NCBI GenBank assembly: GCA_945947915.1
Contig: CAMEZQ010000006.1
Span: 1 to 64,000, forward strand
Reading direction: 5' to 3'
Length of the DNA stretch: 64,000 nucleotides
Source of the DNA: an uncultured Clostridia bacterium
Lineage (GTDB): Bacteria > Bacillota > Clostridia > Oscillospirales > Butyricicoccaceae
Positions 25,112-39,872 of this stretch are shown piece by piece (the first letter of the stretch is position 1; every line of letters begins with the position of its first letter). The position numbers and the translations under genes were made by a program. The notes under the pieces were generated by a model, which was not told the origin of the DNA, made no database searches, and was given only the letters and a program-made list of their open reading frames with translations.

Positions 25112-26980
25112 TTATTTGTCCTCCCTCGATGAAAGATAAACGATCAGTCCGCCGATATCGGCCGGCGATACGCCGGAAATGCGCCCGGCCTGCCCCAGCG
25201 TGCGCGGGCGGACGGCGTCCAGCTTGAGCCGGGCTTCGGTGCGCAGCAGCCCCAGGGACAGATAATCGATATCGTCGGGCAGCACCCGGTCCTCCAGTCT
25301 CTTCTGGTCCTCGATCTCCTGCATGCCCCGGCGGATATACCCCTCGTATTTGACCTCGATCTCCACCTGCTCGATGACCTCCCGGGGCAGGTCGGGCCGG
25401 CCGGGATCGACCGCTGCCAGGTCATTGTAGCCGATCTGGGGCCGCCGCAGCAGCTCCAGCAGGGCGGCGCCGTCCCGGACCGGACTGGTGCCGCGGCGGG
25501 CCAGCAGGTCGTTGAGGGTATCGGAGGGGGCCACGCCGGTATGGCGCAGGCGCTCGATCTCGGCCCTGGCCCGGGCGTATTTCTCCTCCATATGGTCATA
25601 CCGCGCCTGACTGATCAGCCCCAGCGCGCGGCCGTAGCCCATCAGCCGGCGGTCGGCGTTGTCCTGCCGGGCGATGAGCCGGTATTCCGATCGGGAGGTC
25701 ATCATGCGGTAGGGCTCGTTGGTTCCTTTGGTCACCAGATCGTCGATCAGGGTGCCGATATAGCCGTCGGTGCGCCCCAGCACAAAGGGTTCCCGGCCCT
25801 GCACCCGCAGGGCGGCGTTGATGCCGGCCACCAGCCCCTGCCCGGCGGCCTCCTCATAGCCGGAGCTGCCGCAAAGCTGCCCGGCGGCATAAAGCCCCGG
25901 CACGGCCTTGGTCTCCAGCGTGGCCTGCAGGCAGAGGGGGTCCAGGCAGTCGTATTCGATGGCGTAGCCGAAGCGCATGACGGCGGCCTGCTCCAGCCCG
26001 GCGATGGAGTGGATCATCTCGATCTGCACGTCCTCGGGCAGCGAGGTGGACAGCCCCTGCAGATAGACCTCCGAAGTGTCCAGTCCGCAGGGCTCCAGGA
26101 AAAGCTGATGGCGCGCCTTTTCGGGGAACCGCACCACTTTATCCTCGATGGAGGGGCAATAGCGGGGCCCCACCCCCTCGATGACCCCCGAAAAGAGGGG
26201 CGAACGATCCAGCGCCCCCCGGATGATGTCGTGGGTGCGCTCGTTGGTATAGGTCAGATAGCAGGCGGCCTGGGCCCGTGGGGTGCCGCTGCCGAAGGCA
26301 AAGCCCTCGCCGTCCGTTTCCCCCTCCTGCCTCTGCATGACTGAATAATCCACCGTGCGGCCATCCAGCCGGGCCGGCGTACCGGTCTTGAACCGCCGCA
26401 GGGGCAGCCCCAGCTCTGCCAGCGCGGTACTCAGCCGGTCGGCCGGCAGCATGCCGTCGGGGCCGGCATGGGTCGATACCTCCCCGGCAAAGGTGCGGCT
26501 GCACAGATAGGTCCCCGTGGCCAGCACCACGGCAGATACCGGAAACCGCAGGCCGGATGCCAGACGGACGGCCGACACGGCGCCCTGCGCGTCGGTCTCA
26601 ACGGCGGCGGCCTCCCCCTGCATGAGGGTCAGGCCGGGGCAGTGCTCCAGCGCGCTTTTCATATAGGCACGGTAGGCCATGCGGTCGACCTGCGCCCTGG
26701 GAGAATAGACGGCCGGACCCTTGCCCCGGTTGAGCATCCGGAACTGGATGCAGGCGGCGTCGGCCGCCCGGGCCATCTCGCCGCCCAGGGCGTCGATCTC
26801 CCGCACCAGCTGCCCCTTGGCCGTGCCGCCCACCGAGGGGTTGCAGGGCATATTGCCCACGGCGTCCAGGCAGGTACACAGACACAGCACCCTGCAGCCC
26901 ATCCGTGCGGCGGCCAGCGCCGCCTCGATCCCGGCGTGTCCCGCGCCGATAACGGCGATCTCATATTGTTCTATTGCCAT
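25112..26980 (-). CDS. mnmG: tRNA uridine-5-carboxymethylaminomethyl(34) synthesis enzyme MnmG
   Basis: FAD-dependent partner of MnmE in modifying U34 of tRNAs reading two-codon boxes. 622 residues: dinucleotide-binding IAVIGAGHAGIEAALAAARM (~8-27), NPSVGGTAKGQLVREIDALG (~47-66), GPRYCPSIEDKVVRF (~268-282) and RSEYRLIARQDNADRRL (~434-450). The helical C-terminal domain that contacts MnmE is present. Three nearby ATGs exist; the one at 26978-26980 has GGGAGG at 7 bases, while the others abut or precede it. It lies 82 bp after mnmE. Confidence 0.97.
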   Translation of the reverse strand: MAIEQYEIAVIGAGHAGIEAALAAARMGCRVLCLCTCLDAVGNMPCNPSVGGTAKGQLVREIDALGGEMARAADAACIQFRMLNRGKGPAVYSPRAQVDRMAYRAYMKSALEHCPGLTLMQGEAAAVETDAQGAVSAVRLASGLRFPVSAVVLATGTYLCSRTFAGEVSTHAGPDGMLPADRLSTALAELGLPLRRFKTGTPARLDGRTVDYSVMQRQEGETDGEGFAFGSGTPRAQAACYLTYTNERTHDIIRGALDRSPLFSGVIEGVGPRYCPSIEDKVVRFPEKARHQLFLEPCGLDTSEVYLQGLSTSLPEDVQIEMIHSIAGLEQAAVMRFGYAIEYDCLDPLCLQATLETKAVPGLYAAGQLCGSSGYEEAAGQGLVAGINAALRVQGREPFVLGRTDGYIGTLIDDLVTKGTNEPYRMMTSRSEYRLIARQDNADRRLMGYGRALGLISQARYDHMEEKYARARAEIERLRHTGVAPSDTLNDLLARRGTSPVRDGAALLELLRRPQIGYNDLAAVDPGRPDLPREVIEQVEIEVKYEGYIRRGMQEIEDQKRLEDRVLPDDIDYLSLGLLRTEARLKLDAVRPRTLGQAGRISGVSPADIGGLIVYLSSREDK

Positions 26981-27062
26981 GCCCATGCCTCCCATACCCG
27001 CCGTCCGGCGGATCAATTTAAAAACTTATCGTAATATTTTATCTGTATATTTCTAATCGTTA

Positions 27063-28421
27063 TTATTTTCCCACGCAGAACCGGGAGAAAATTCCCTCGG
27101 TAATGTCGATGTCCACATCCTCACCCAGCACCTGCCCGATGAGCCGGGCTGCCCGCTCGGCGTCCAGCAGGAAGGCGTCGGCCGTCAGCCCCAGCTCGGC
27201 GCTCTGCTGAGCCTGCCGCAGGGCTTCGGCCGCCTCTCGGATGAGGGCCGCCTGCCGCTGGCCGGTGATGAGGATCTCGCCGCTGTCGGGGGCGTTTTGG
27301 CAGAGCCAGCCGGTCAGCCCTTCCAGGCCCTCCCCCGTCCTGGCCGACAGAGGCAGAACGGTATCAAAGGCGTCCGCCAGCACCGCCCAGTCGCAGGCGG
27401 GCAGGTCGCATTTATTGACGACGGCGGCGGCCGTCCGGCCCCGGCACAGGCGCAGGATCTCCAGGTCCTCCGCCGACGGCGGCCGGGAGCCGTCGAAGAC
27501 GGCCACGATGAGGGAAGCGTCCCGGGCGGCCGCATAGCTGCGGTCGATGCCCATGCGCTCGGCCTGCCCTGCCCCCTCGCGGATGCCGGCCGTATCCATC
27601 AGATGAAAGAGCCGGCCCTCCAGCTCGATGTGCTGGCCCACCACGTCCCGGGTGGTGCCGGCCTCGTCGGTGACGATGGCCCGCTCAAAGCCGGCCAGGC
27701 GGTTGAACAGAGAGGATTTCCCCACGTTGGGCCTGCCCACCACGGCCACCGGAACGCCGTCTTTCAGGGCGCTGGACCGCAGATACCCCTCGTACAATCC
27801 TTCCAGCGCCCGGGCGTCGTCGGCCACCTGGGCCGCCGCCTGGGCGTAGGCAAAGGGCTCGATGTCCTCGTCGCTGTAATCGCAGACGGCGTAAAAATGG
27901 GCGATCAGCCCCAAAAGCCGCTCCTTCATGGCGGCCAGCGGCCGGGCGTGATAGCCCTCCAGCAGGGCGGCGGCGTTTTTGGCCCCCTGCTCGGTGCGGG
28001 CATAGATGAGATCGGCCACGGCCTCGGCCGCCGTCAGATCCATCTTCCCCCGGAGAAAGCCCCGTTTGGTAAACTCGCCGGCCTCGGCCGGACGGGCGCC
28101 GGCATGGTAGGCGCTGCGCAGCGCCGCCGCCACGATGGCCTCCGAGCCATGGCAGAAGATCTCGGCCATGTCCTCGCCGGTGTAGGAATGGGGGCCTTTA
28201 TAGGCGCAGGCCAGGCAGATATCCAGCGTCTGCCCGTCGGCAGCCAACAACTCGCCGTATATCATCTGATTAAAATTACATTCAGACATTTTTTTGCCCC
28301 GTTTTGGCCGGAAGATCCGGTCGAGCACGTCAAAGGCCCCGTCGCCCGACATCCGCACGATGCCGATGGCGCCCGGCAGCCGGCCGCCCGAATAGGCCGC
28401 GATCACATCTGATCGAAACAT
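27063..28421 (-). CDS. mnmE: tRNA modification GTPase MnmE
   Basis: 452 residues. The N-terminal folate-binding domain holds the RMSGDGAFDVLDRIF segment. A helical domain is interrupted by a Ras-like G domain with GRPNVGKSSLFNRL (G1, ~227), TTRDVVG (G2), DTAGIREGAG (G3) and NKCD (G4). The C-terminal FCVGK is the catalytic Cys motif. A GTG in frame one codon upstream could also start translation; the ATG at 28419-28421 is chosen, 8-9 bases from GGGAGG. The usual upstream neighbours rpmH-rnpA-yidC-jag are absent here. Confidence 0.96.
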   Translation of the reverse strand: MFRSDVIAAYSGGRLPGAIGIVRMSGDGAFDVLDRIFRPKRGKKMSECNFNQMIYGELLAADGQTLDICLACAYKGPHSYTGEDMAEIFCHGSEAIVAAALRSAYHAGARPAEAGEFTKRGFLRGKMDLTAAEAVADLIYARTEQGAKNAAALLEGYHARPLAAMKERLLGLIAHFYAVCDYSDEDIEPFAYAQAAAQVADDARALEGLYEGYLRSSALKDGVPVAVVGRPNVGKSSLFNRLAGFERAIVTDEAGTTRDVVGQHIELEGRLFHLMDTAGIREGAGQAERMGIDRSYAAARDASLIVAVFDGSRPPSAEDLEILRLCRGRTAAAVVNKCDLPACDWAVLADAFDTVLPLSARTGEGLEGLTGWLCQNAPDSGEILITGQRQAALIREAAEALRQAQQSAELGLTADAFLLDAERAARLIGQVLGEDVDIDITEGIFSRFCVGK

Positions 28422-28514
28422 CACATTCCCCTCCCCCGCGCCCGCGGCGCGTTATTTTTTATTCTACCCCATAGGGCAGCCGCCCGTCAATAGCGCCGGT
28501 GCGGCGGCCGCCGG

Positions 28515-29492
28515 TCAGAATTCCTCCTCGTCCGGATGACGGCGGACCAATGCCCGCAGGGCGCCGTAGAGCACACCGGCCACCGGCCAGACGATCCAGC
28601 TCATGTGCCAGGCCCGGGTGTAAAAGCTGACGCCCAGATAGAGGGCCGTGACGACCGGCCAATAGACGGCGTCCAGCTTGCGCTCCCGCCGGCGGTCCTC
28701 CCGGCGCTCAGGGGCGAAGTACCCCTGCTGCAGCAGCATCTGCAGGCTCTCCACCGGGCCGTCCGCCAGGATAAAGATGGCCGACGCGCCGGCCACCAGC
28801 GTCAGAAGCAGGCAGACGGCCAGCAGCAGCATATACTCGGGCGCTTCCAGTCCGGCGGCCAGCAGCAGCGGCACGGCGCAGAGGATGCACAGGGCCACGC
28901 CGGACGCCGTCATGGCGGCCGTCCGGCGGCGGCAGATCTCCAGACGGCTCTGCAGGATGCCTGAAACTCCGTAGCTCAGCTCAAATTCTCCACGTCGCAC
29001 CTTCAGCCAGGGCTGCAGCCAGCCGCTGATGACGATAAAGACGGCCACCGCCGCCGCCACCAGGGCCAGCAGGATGACCACGCCCAGCCCGCCGGCCAGA
29101 TTTTCCGAAAGCAGACCGAAATATTCGGCGCCGCAGGCCAGCAGCAGCAGCGGCACGGGAGAAACGACGCAGAGGGCCACCCCGGCCGCCATCCAGCGGG
29201 CATACCGCTGCCGCACATCCAGAAAGGCGTCGGCCTGTTCGATGGACAGCGCCGGATACCGCCGGTCGCTGCCGTCGGCATACTCGGCCGTTTCCATGTC
29301 GTCCCGCAGCAGATAATCGGTGGTGACGCCGAAGATGGCGGCCAGCTCCATGATTTTGTCGATCTCGGGCAAGCTGACGGCCCCCTCCCATTTGGAGACC
29401 GACTGGCGGGAGACGCCCAGCTTTTCAGCCAGTTCCTCCTGCGACCATCCCTGCTTCTTGCGGAGCTGTAAAATTTTCTGTGATAAGATCAT
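28515..29492 (-). CDS. XRE-type regulator fused to a membrane domain
   Basis: 325 residues. Residues ~4-60 form a Cro/CI helix-turn-helix ([20 protein letters not shown], then [20 protein letters not shown]), and the [10 protein letters not shown] tail is the usual end of such domains. About five to six membrane helices follow in two similar halves: each has a YAR/CRR...A(G/S)GVALCxxxxVPLLL helix pair (~96-160 and ~188-250), suggesting an internal duplication. Such HTH-membrane proteins probably link an envelope signal to transcription; no target is known. CGGAGGAAACAGC precedes the ATG. Confidence 0.82.
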   Translation of the reverse strand: MILSQKILQLRKKQGWSQEELAEKLGVSRQSVSKWEGAVSLPEIDKIMELAAIFGVTTDYLLRDDMETAEYADGSDRRYPALSIEQADAFLDVRQRYARWMAAGVALCVVSPVPLLLLACGAEYFGLLSENLAGGLGVVILLALVAAAVAVFIVISGWLQPWLKVRRGEFELSYGVSGILQSRLEICRRRTAAMTASGVALCILCAVPLLLAAGLEAPEYMLLLAVCLLLTLVAGASAIFILADGPVESLQMLLQQGYFAPERREDRRRERKLDAVYWPVVTALYLGVSFYTRAWHMSWIVWPVAGVLYGALRALVRRHPDEEEF

Positions 29493-29657
29493 GCTGTTTC
29501 CTCCTTTTTCCGGCGTGACCGCGGGGGCCTGCGCCGGAGATCCTGTACCCCGATCTTACCACGCTGTCGGTTGCGGCGCCATAATTTCCCCTTGTCTCCC
29601 GCGCAACCTGCGGTTGCGTTTGTCATCCGGGCGGAAAAACCGCCGCGTGACCGCGAA

Positions 29658-29692
29658 AAACCGCCCGAAGGCGCGTCGCCTCCGGGCGGTGG
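29658..29692 (-). terminator. Terminator of the gyrA-rnhA unit
   Basis: CCGCCCGGAGGCG / CGCCTTCGGGCGG stem followed by TTTTTC on the minus strand, immediately past rnhA. Confidence 0.85.
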
Positions 29693-29693
29693 A

Positions 29694-30128
29694 TCAAAAC
29701 TGCATCCGTGCCGCCACGGCCAGGGCGTCGCAGCGGTTATTGAAGGGATTGTCGGCGTGGCCCTTGACCCAGTGCACACGCACCTCGTGGCGGCTGAGGC
29801 AGGCGTCCAGCCGCTGCCAGAGGTCGACGTTGAGCACGGGGGATCTGTCGGCTTTTTTCCAGCCCCGCTTTTTCCAGTTTTCCAGCCATCCCTCGCTGAG
29901 AGCGCGGGTGATGTACTGAGAATCGGTGTAAAACTCCACGGCGCAGGGCTGGTTGAGGGCCTCCAGGCCATGGATGGCCCCCATCAGTTCCATGCGGTTG
30001 TTGGTGGTCTGGGCCTCGCCGCCCGAAAGCTCCTTTTCCATGCCGTTCCAGCGCAGGATGGCGCCCCAGCCGCCGGGACCGGGATTGCCCGAGCAGGCGC
30101 CGTCGGTATAAAGCTCCACGGTCTTCAT
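29694..30128 (-). CDS. rnhA: Ribonuclease HI
   Basis: Degrades RNA in RNA-DNA hybrids during replication and R-loop removal. 144 residues with all catalytic acidic positions: Asp in [14 protein letters not shown] (~7-20), Glu in [10 protein letters not shown] (~43-52), Asp in FYTDSQYI (~66-73) and Asp in NNRCDALA (~130-137). The basic handle region [13 protein letters not shown] is present, as in E. coli RNase HI. It starts 3 bp after gyrA, so the two are probably translationally coupled, an unusual but logical pairing. Confidence 0.95.
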   Translation of the reverse strand: MKTVELYTDGACSGNPGPGGWGAILRWNGMEKELSGGEAQTTNNRMELMGAIHGLEALNQPCAVEFYTDSQYITRALSEGWLENWKKRGWKKADRSPVLNVDLWQRLDACLSRHEVRVHWVKGHADNPFNNRCDALAVAARMQF

Positions 30129-30131
30129 GGC

Positions 30132-32639
<2,508 letters not shown>

Positions 32640-32731
32640 CAAGTCACCTGTTTTCTGTGGATTGCTTTTTTCAAGCTTTTATGGCAGGCGGCCGCAGAGG
32701 GCCGCGTCTGTTGTCTGTCATACGCACCGGT

Positions 32732-33148
32732 TCACCGGTCGTAATCCTCGTCTTTGGTCTCGCGGGAGGCCCTGTAATAGTCCTCCTCGCTGTAGCCCCG
32801 GTCCTCGTGGCGGCAGTCGACCTCCACGTCCTGGGCATCGGATACGTCAAAGGGAGGAGCCTCTGGCTTGTAGGCCGGCCTGCCCTGCCGTCCGCTGCCG
32901 CCGTAGGGACGCGCTCCGCCCCCGAAGGGGCCGCCCCGGGAAGATGTATGCTGTCCGCCGTCCGGCCCGCCGTAGGGCAGCAGAAAGCCCATCAGCAGGT
33001 AGATCAGAAAGATCGGCACCCGCGGCATCAGCAGACTCACGAGAATAAAGAGGAAACGCACCAGGCCGGCGCTGACCCCCAGCGTTTCGGCGATGCCGCC
33101 GCAGACGCCCATCAGAACGCGGTTTCGTATGCTTTTGTGAAGTTTCAT
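32732..33148 (-). CDS. PspC-domain membrane protein
   Basis: 138 residues. Residues ~1-60 match the PspC domain: a short basic N-terminus ([20 protein letters not shown]), then ETLGVSAGLVRFLFILVSLL and the second helix PIFLIYLLMGFLLP. A glycine/proline-rich linker and an acidic cytoplasmic tail (DRGYSEEDYYRASRETKDED) follow. PspC proteins sense or answer envelope stress. The gene overlaps recF by 4 bp, an unusual place between recF and gyrA, where remB and gyrB normally sit. Confidence 0.88.
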   Translation of the reverse strand: MKLHKSIRNRVLMGVCGGIAETLGVSAGLVRFLFILVSLLMPRVPIFLIYLLMGFLLPYGGPDGGQHTSSRGGPFGGGARPYGGSGRQGRPAYKPEAPPFDVSDAQDVEVDCRHEDRGYSEEDYYRASRETKDEDYDR

Positions 33149-34254
33149 AAGTCAGGCGCCTCCTTGGCGCTGGTCTGGCTGCCGCCGCCGATGGCGATGA
33201 CGTGGGCGCCCGGAAAAAGATCGGGCGGCGTGCAGCAGGTCAGGATGGTCTGTCCGCCGACGGCCTCGGAAGCCACGAAGGCGGCGCGGCCCTCGTCCAG
33301 CTCGCTGAGAACGTCGTCCAGCAGCAAAATGGGATATTCCCCCGAATCCAGGCGGAAAAGCTCCCGCTCGCCGAATTTCATGGAAAGTGCCGCCGTCCGC
33401 GCCTGCCCCTGGGAGGCGAAGGCACGGGCCGGCTGGCCGTTGATACAGATCTCGATATCGTCCCGGTGGGGACCGGAAAGCAGCGACCGGCTCTGCATCT
33501 CGGCCTCCCAATGGCTGTCCATATGGGCTTTGAGACAGTCGCGCAGCCGCTCCGGCGGCAGGCTGGGGTCGTCCACCGACGACACGGTTTTATACCGCAG
33601 CTCCAGTTTTTCGTATCCCTTGGAGATGTTGCGGTGGATGATCTCGGCCTCCCGGGAAAGCTCAAAGAGGAAGGCCCCCCGGTAGTGGACGATCTCAGCC
33701 CCATAATAGACCATACGGTCGTTGATCTCGGGCAGCACGGTCATGCTGCCGCCGTCTTTCAGAATAAACTGCTTCATCTCGCACAGCTTCTGGTATTCGG
33801 CCAGGATGGCGGCATAGCGGGGCCGCAGCTGGCCCAGGGCCGTGTCCATAAAGCGCCGGCGCTTGTCCGGCCCGCCCTTGACCAGATATAAGTCGTCGGG
33901 ACAGAAGAGCACGCAGCGCAGGTATTCGCTCAGGTCGTACTGGCGCTTCTGGGCCACGCCGTTGACGGTATAGGCCGTCTTGCCCCGCAGGGGCATGCGG
34001 ATGGCGATGTCGAAGCTGCGTCCCCTCGCCTCGACGCTGCCCTCCACGGCGGCGGCCTCCCGCTGGAAATGGATCAGGTCGCCCCGCTTGCGGGTGCGCC
34101 AGGAGGCGGCGCCCGAAAGCAGCATGATGCCCTCCAGCAGGTTGGTCTTGCCCCGGGCGTTCTCGCCCCAGATGATGTTGACGCCGTCTTTGAAGGAAAA
34201 GGCGCTGTCGGTATAGCTGCGGAAGCCCCGCAGCGCCACGCGGTCAATGATCAT
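33145..34254 (-). CDS. recF: DNA replication and repair protein RecF
   Basis: SMC-like ATPase that helps load RecA at gaps. 369 residues: [14 protein letters not shown]-terminus, Walker [15 protein letters not shown] (~30-43), signature-type [17 protein letters not shown] and Walker [17 protein letters not shown] (~305-320). The start is the ATG at 34252-34254, which overlaps the stop of the upstream S4 gene (ATGA). A 12-codon upstream extension is possible but would lie inside that gene. Confidence 0.96.
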   Translation of the reverse strand: MIIDRVALRGFRSYTDSAFSFKDGVNIIWGENARGKTNLLEGIMLLSGAASWRTRKRGDLIHFQREAAAVEGSVEARGRSFDIAIRMPLRGKTAYTVNGVAQKRQYDLSEYLRCVLFCPDDLYLVKGGPDKRRRFMDTALGQLRPRYAAILAEYQKLCEMKQFILKDGGSMTVLPEINDRMVYYGAEIVHYRGAFLFELSREAEIIHRNISKGYEKLELRYKTVSSVDDPSLPPERLRDCLKAHMDSHWEAEMQSRSLLSGPHRDDIEICINGQPARAFASQGQARTAALSMKFGERELFRLDSGEYPILLLDDVLSELDEGRAAFVASEAVGGQTILTCCTPPDLFPGAHVIAIGGGSQTSAKEAPDL

Positions 34255-34466
34255 GCCTGCCGCACGGTGACGCTTTTGCCCAGAAAGCACACTACGTCGC
34301 CGTCCCGCAGCTTTCTGCCCCGCTGGGTGCAGACCTCGCCGTTGACCGACACCATGCCGGACTGCACGGCCATCTTGGCCTCGCCGCCGCTCTGGGCCAG
34401 GTCGGCCAGCTTGAGCAGGCTGTCCAGCTTGATAAAGGGCGTTTGGATCTCGATGCTTCTGTCCAT
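34251..34466 (-). CDS. S4-domain RNA-binding protein (YaaA/RlbA-type)
   Basis: A 71-residue S4 domain, the usual small gene between dnaN and recF in Firmicutes. The core [20 protein letters not shown] leads into [20 protein letters not shown] and a final beta-strand. It probably binds structured RNA; its role in the origin operon is unknown. It overlaps dnaN by 1 nt and recF by 4 nt, giving tight translational coupling. Confidence 0.93.
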   Translation of the reverse strand: MDRSIEIQTPFIKLDSLLKLADLAQSGGEAKMAVQSGMVSVNGEVCTQRGRKLRDGDVVCFLGKSVTVRQA

Positions 34467-35581
34467 TACAGATCCTCCGCCTTCAGCCGCACGGGCAGCA
34501 CCAGATACAGGAATTGATCTCCCTCCAGCGGCTTGAGCAGGCAGGGCGACAGCCCGCTCTTCAGTTCCAGCACCACTTCTTCGTCGGGGCAGGCCTTGAG
34601 GGCGTCCAGCAGATAGCGGTTGTTGAAGCCGATCTCGATCTTTTCGCTGCAGAAGGGGATGGTCACGGCGTCGTAGGACCGGCCCAGGGCCGTTACGCAG
34701 GAAAGCTTGAGTGTTTCTTCCTCAAACAGGCAGCGGATAGGGTTTTTGAGCCGTTCGGAAATGATGAGGGATACGCGCTCGACGGCGTCCACCAGCTCTG
34801 ATTTATTGACGGTCAGACGCACCGGCATGTCGGCCGGCACGGCCGTGCGGTAGTTGAGGAATTCCCCTTCCAGCAGCCGGGTCGTCATAATGGTTTCGTG
34901 GAACTCAAAAAGCCCGTGCTTGCTTTCGGGATAGACCGACACCGGCTCGTCGCTGTCGGGCAGGATGCGGGCCAGCTCCCGGAGGGTAGCGCCGGGAACG
35001 ACGAACCGGAAGCTCTCGCCGCCGAAGCTCTCCACCGTTTCGTGCCGCACGGCCAGGCGGTAGCCGTCCACCGAAATGAGCCGCAGGTCGGTCCCCTCGA
35101 TCTCAAAGAGGGAGCCGGTATGCACCGGTTTGTTTTCGTTGGTGGAAATAGCGAAAATGGTGTCGCTGATCATCTGGCGCAGCAGGCCGCAGGGCAGCGT
35201 GATGCCGCGGCTGCGGTTGACTTGCGGCAGGTCAGGATATTCGTCGGCGCTTTCGGCCTTGAGGTCGAAGACCGACTTGCCGCACTGGATGGTGGCGTTC
35301 AAGTCATTGTCCACCTGGATCTCGATCTGGTCGCCGTGCAGCTTGCGGACGATGTCGAAGAAAATGCGGGCGCTGAGGACACAGGCGCCGGTTTCGATCG
35401 TGTCACAGGGCAGATTTTTCTGGATGCTCATCTGGGTATTGTAGCCGCTTAATGTGATTTTTTCTTTATCAACAGAAAAAAGAATGCCTTCCAGCGCCGG
35501 GATAGGGCTTTTGGCAGCGACTGCGTGTACGCAGACGGAGAGGGCGTCGCTCAGTGTGGTTTTATCACAGGTGACGTGCAT
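34466..35581 (-). CDS. dnaN: DNA polymerase III beta subunit (sliding clamp)
   Basis: 371 residues forming three similar clamp domains. It begins [15 protein letters not shown] and ends [20 protein letters not shown], the conserved C-terminal strand that shapes the protein-binding pocket. The [14 protein letters not shown] segment in domain III is typical. AGGAGGAATATACC precedes the ATG, and a TATAAT (35619-35624, minus strand) gives it a promoter inside the AT-rich origin segment, so dnaN may be transcribed apart from dnaA. Confidence 0.97.
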   Translation of the reverse strand: MHVTCDKTTLSDALSVCVHAVAAKSPIPALEGILFSVDKEKITLSGYNTQMSIQKNLPCDTIETGACVLSARIFFDIVRKLHGDQIEIQVDNDLNATIQCGKSVFDLKAESADEYPDLPQVNRSRGITLPCGLLRQMISDTIFAISTNENKPVHTGSLFEIEGTDLRLISVDGYRLAVRHETVESFGGESFRFVVPGATLRELARILPDSDEPVSVYPESKHGLFEFHETIMTTRLLEGEFLNYRTAVPADMPVRLTVNKSELVDAVERVSLIISERLKNPIRCLFEEETLKLSCVTALGRSYDAVTIPFCSEKIEIGFNNRYLLDALKACPDEEVVLELKSGLSPCLLKPLEGDQFLYLVLPVRLKAEDL

Positions 35582-35595
35582 GGTATATTCCTCCT

Positions 35596-35826
35596 GTCTG
35601 GGATGATTTGTTTAAGTTATTATAAATTCTTATTATGATGCTTAAGTCTGTGGGTTTGTGTGAATTCCCGTCAAAGCCGTTCTGTCAGCGGCATTTCGTA
35701 TGCACAGCCCATTGTGGAATTCTTCCGGTTGTCCACAGCCGCGGTTTTCCACAATTTTTTCCACAGGCATTTCGACAGCTGTTTTCGCGGGTTTTCCACA
35801 AAAGCTGTGGATAACTCCCGTGATTT
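35596..35826. other. oriC: Probable replication origin (oriC, dnaA-dnaN intergenic)
   Basis: DnaA boxes cluster next to dnaA: TTGTCCACA 35729-35737, TTTTCCACA 35745-35753, 35757-35765 and 35792-35800, and a perfect TTATCCACA on the minus strand at 35806-35814; a weaker one is at 35713-35721. On the dnaN side lies an AT-rich stretch (35608-35646, including TTTAAGTTATTATAAATTC) suited to be the unwinding element. Genes to the left run leftward. One further box-like TGTGGATAT is upstream of dnaA at ~37215. Position and box content make this the best origin candidate. Confidence 0.88.
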
Positions 35827-37161
35827 TCAGCGGCTGCGGATGTTCTTTTTCAGGTCTTTGATGGTGGCCTCCAGCACCGGGTTGAGGTCCAGCTCCTCGG
35901 CGATCTTGTCCCGGGCGTAAAGGGCCGTGGTGTGGTCCCGTCCGATGAACCGGCCGATGGCCGGCAGCGACATATCGGTCAGCTGGGTGATGAGATAGAC
36001 CATGATCTGCCGGGCGCGGGCGATGTCCTTGGCCTTGGATTTGCCCAGGATCTTGTCTTTGGGGATGCCGGTGAAGGACGACACCTCCTCCAGAATGAGC
36101 TGGGGCGTGGGGTTGAGACCGGGGCTCTCCTTGAAGATATCCTTGATGGCCCGCTGGGCCAGGGCCCGGTCGATGGGCTCGGCCATGATGGAGTGGAGGG
36201 CGGCCAGCTTCTTGACGGCCCCTTCCAGCTGGCGGACGTTGCTGGTGATGGAGGAGGCGATGTATTCGGTGACGTCGGCCGGCAGCTGGATGCCCAGCTT
36301 GGCGGCCTTGGAGTTGACCATGGCCATGCGGGTCTCCAGGTCGGGGGGCTGGATATCGGTGATGAGGCCCCATTCGAACCGGGTGGTCAGGCGCTCCTGC
36401 AGGGTGGCCATCTCCTTGGGCGGCCGGTCGGAGGTCAGCACGATCTGCTTGCCGGCCTCGTAGAGGTCGTTGAAAATGTGGAAGAATTCTTCCTGGGTGC
36501 GCTCCTTGCCGGCGATGAACTGGATATCGTCCACCAGCAGCAGGTCGATGCCCCGGTATTTGCTGCGGAACTCCGGCATGGACTTTTCCTCGATGGCCTG
36601 CACCATTTCGGTGGTGATCTCGTTGCCCTTGACATACAGGATCTTTTTGTCAAAGCGCCGGCTGGACACCAGCTCCATCATGGCGTAGAGCAGATGGGTC
36701 TTGCCCAGGCCCGACTGGCCGTAGATGAACAGGGGGTTGTAGATGGCCGTGCTGGCGCTGCCGGCGCCGTCGGGCTGGCTCAGGCCGTTGGCCACGGCCA
36801 GGGCGGCCGCGTGGGCAAGCTTGTTGGAGTTGCCCACGATGAAGGTGTCGAAGGTATAGCCCGAATAGCCCGAGGGGGCCTGGCTCTGGGTCCGTTCGTA
36901 TTTTTTATACTGGGCCGGGTCGGAAAGAAACTCGATCTTCATGCGCTGGCCGGCGATCTCGGAAATAATATCGGCCACATCACCGGCGAAGCGCTGCTCC
37001 AGTACGCTGCGCACCAGGTCGGTGGGGACCTTGACGATCAGGCGGTTGCCCTCCACCGTCAGCGCTTCGGCCTCCTCAAAGAAGGTGGAAACGACGAGGT
37101 CGCCTTTTTCGTCGGTCAGTTTTTTGATGGCCCCGTCGAGCAGGGCGGCTGGCGTGTACAT
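35827..37161 (-). CDS. dnaA: Chromosomal replication initiator DnaA
   Basis: 444 residues. Domain I (~1-80) is short and starts MYTPAALLDGAIKKL. The AAA+ domain has YNPLFIYGQSGLGKTHLLYA (Walker A, ~141-160), LLLVDDIQFIAGKE (Walker B, ~208) and FEWGLITDIQPPDLETR (sensor/box VII region). Domain IV ends with the DnaA signature IGRDHTTALYARDKI (~405-419) that reads DnaA boxes. Its upstream neighbour is gyrB, 120 bp away, contrary to the common order in which dnaA opens the cluster. Confidence 0.98.
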   Translation of the reverse strand: MYTPAALLDGAIKKLTDEKGDLVVSTFFEEAEALTVEGNRLIVKVPTDLVRSVLEQRFAGDVADIISEIAGQRMKIEFLSDPAQYKKYERTQSQAPSGYSGYTFDTFIVGNSNKLAHAAALAVANGLSQPDGAGSASTAIYNPLFIYGQSGLGKTHLLYAMMELVSSRRFDKKILYVKGNEITTEMVQAIEEKSMPEFRSKYRGIDLLLVDDIQFIAGKERTQEEFFHIFNDLYEAGKQIVLTSDRPPKEMATLQERLTTRFEWGLITDIQPPDLETRMAMVNSKAAKLGIQLPADVTEYIASSITSNVRQLEGAVKKLAALHSIMAEPIDRALAQRAIKDIFKESPGLNPTPQLILEEVSSFTGIPKDKILGKSKAKDIARARQIMVYLITQLTDMSLPAIGRFIGRDHTTALYARDKIAEELDLNPVLEATIKDLKKNIRSR

Positions 37162-37281
37162 ATACTCTCTTGATCTCCTTTTATCGCGCCGCGCAGGCCG
37201 CGCGGCGCCCCCATGTGTGGATATCTCTGTGCAAACCCCCTCCGCGGGGGCGCTGCGGGTCTATTGCCGGGAAACCGGCGG

Positions 37282-39709
<2,428 letters not shown>

Positions 39710-39762
39710 CGCTTTTCTGCCGTCCGACAGCGGAAAAATGGCGGCGCGGAGGCAGAATTCCG

Positions 39763-39791
39763 TTGCAAAAGGCGGCTGTTTGTTGTACCAT
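39763..39791 (+). promoter_or_regulatory. Promoter of mnmA
   Basis: TTGCAA and TACCAT with a 17-bp spacer (TG immediately before the -10), 82 bp before the mnmA start codon. Confidence 0.6.
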
Positions 39792-39872
39792 AAAATCATA
39801 TGTCCGCCGCCGCGCGCCTTTTGACCGGACGGCGGAAAAAAACGGCGCCCCGAAGGGCGGAAAGGAGCGCGC

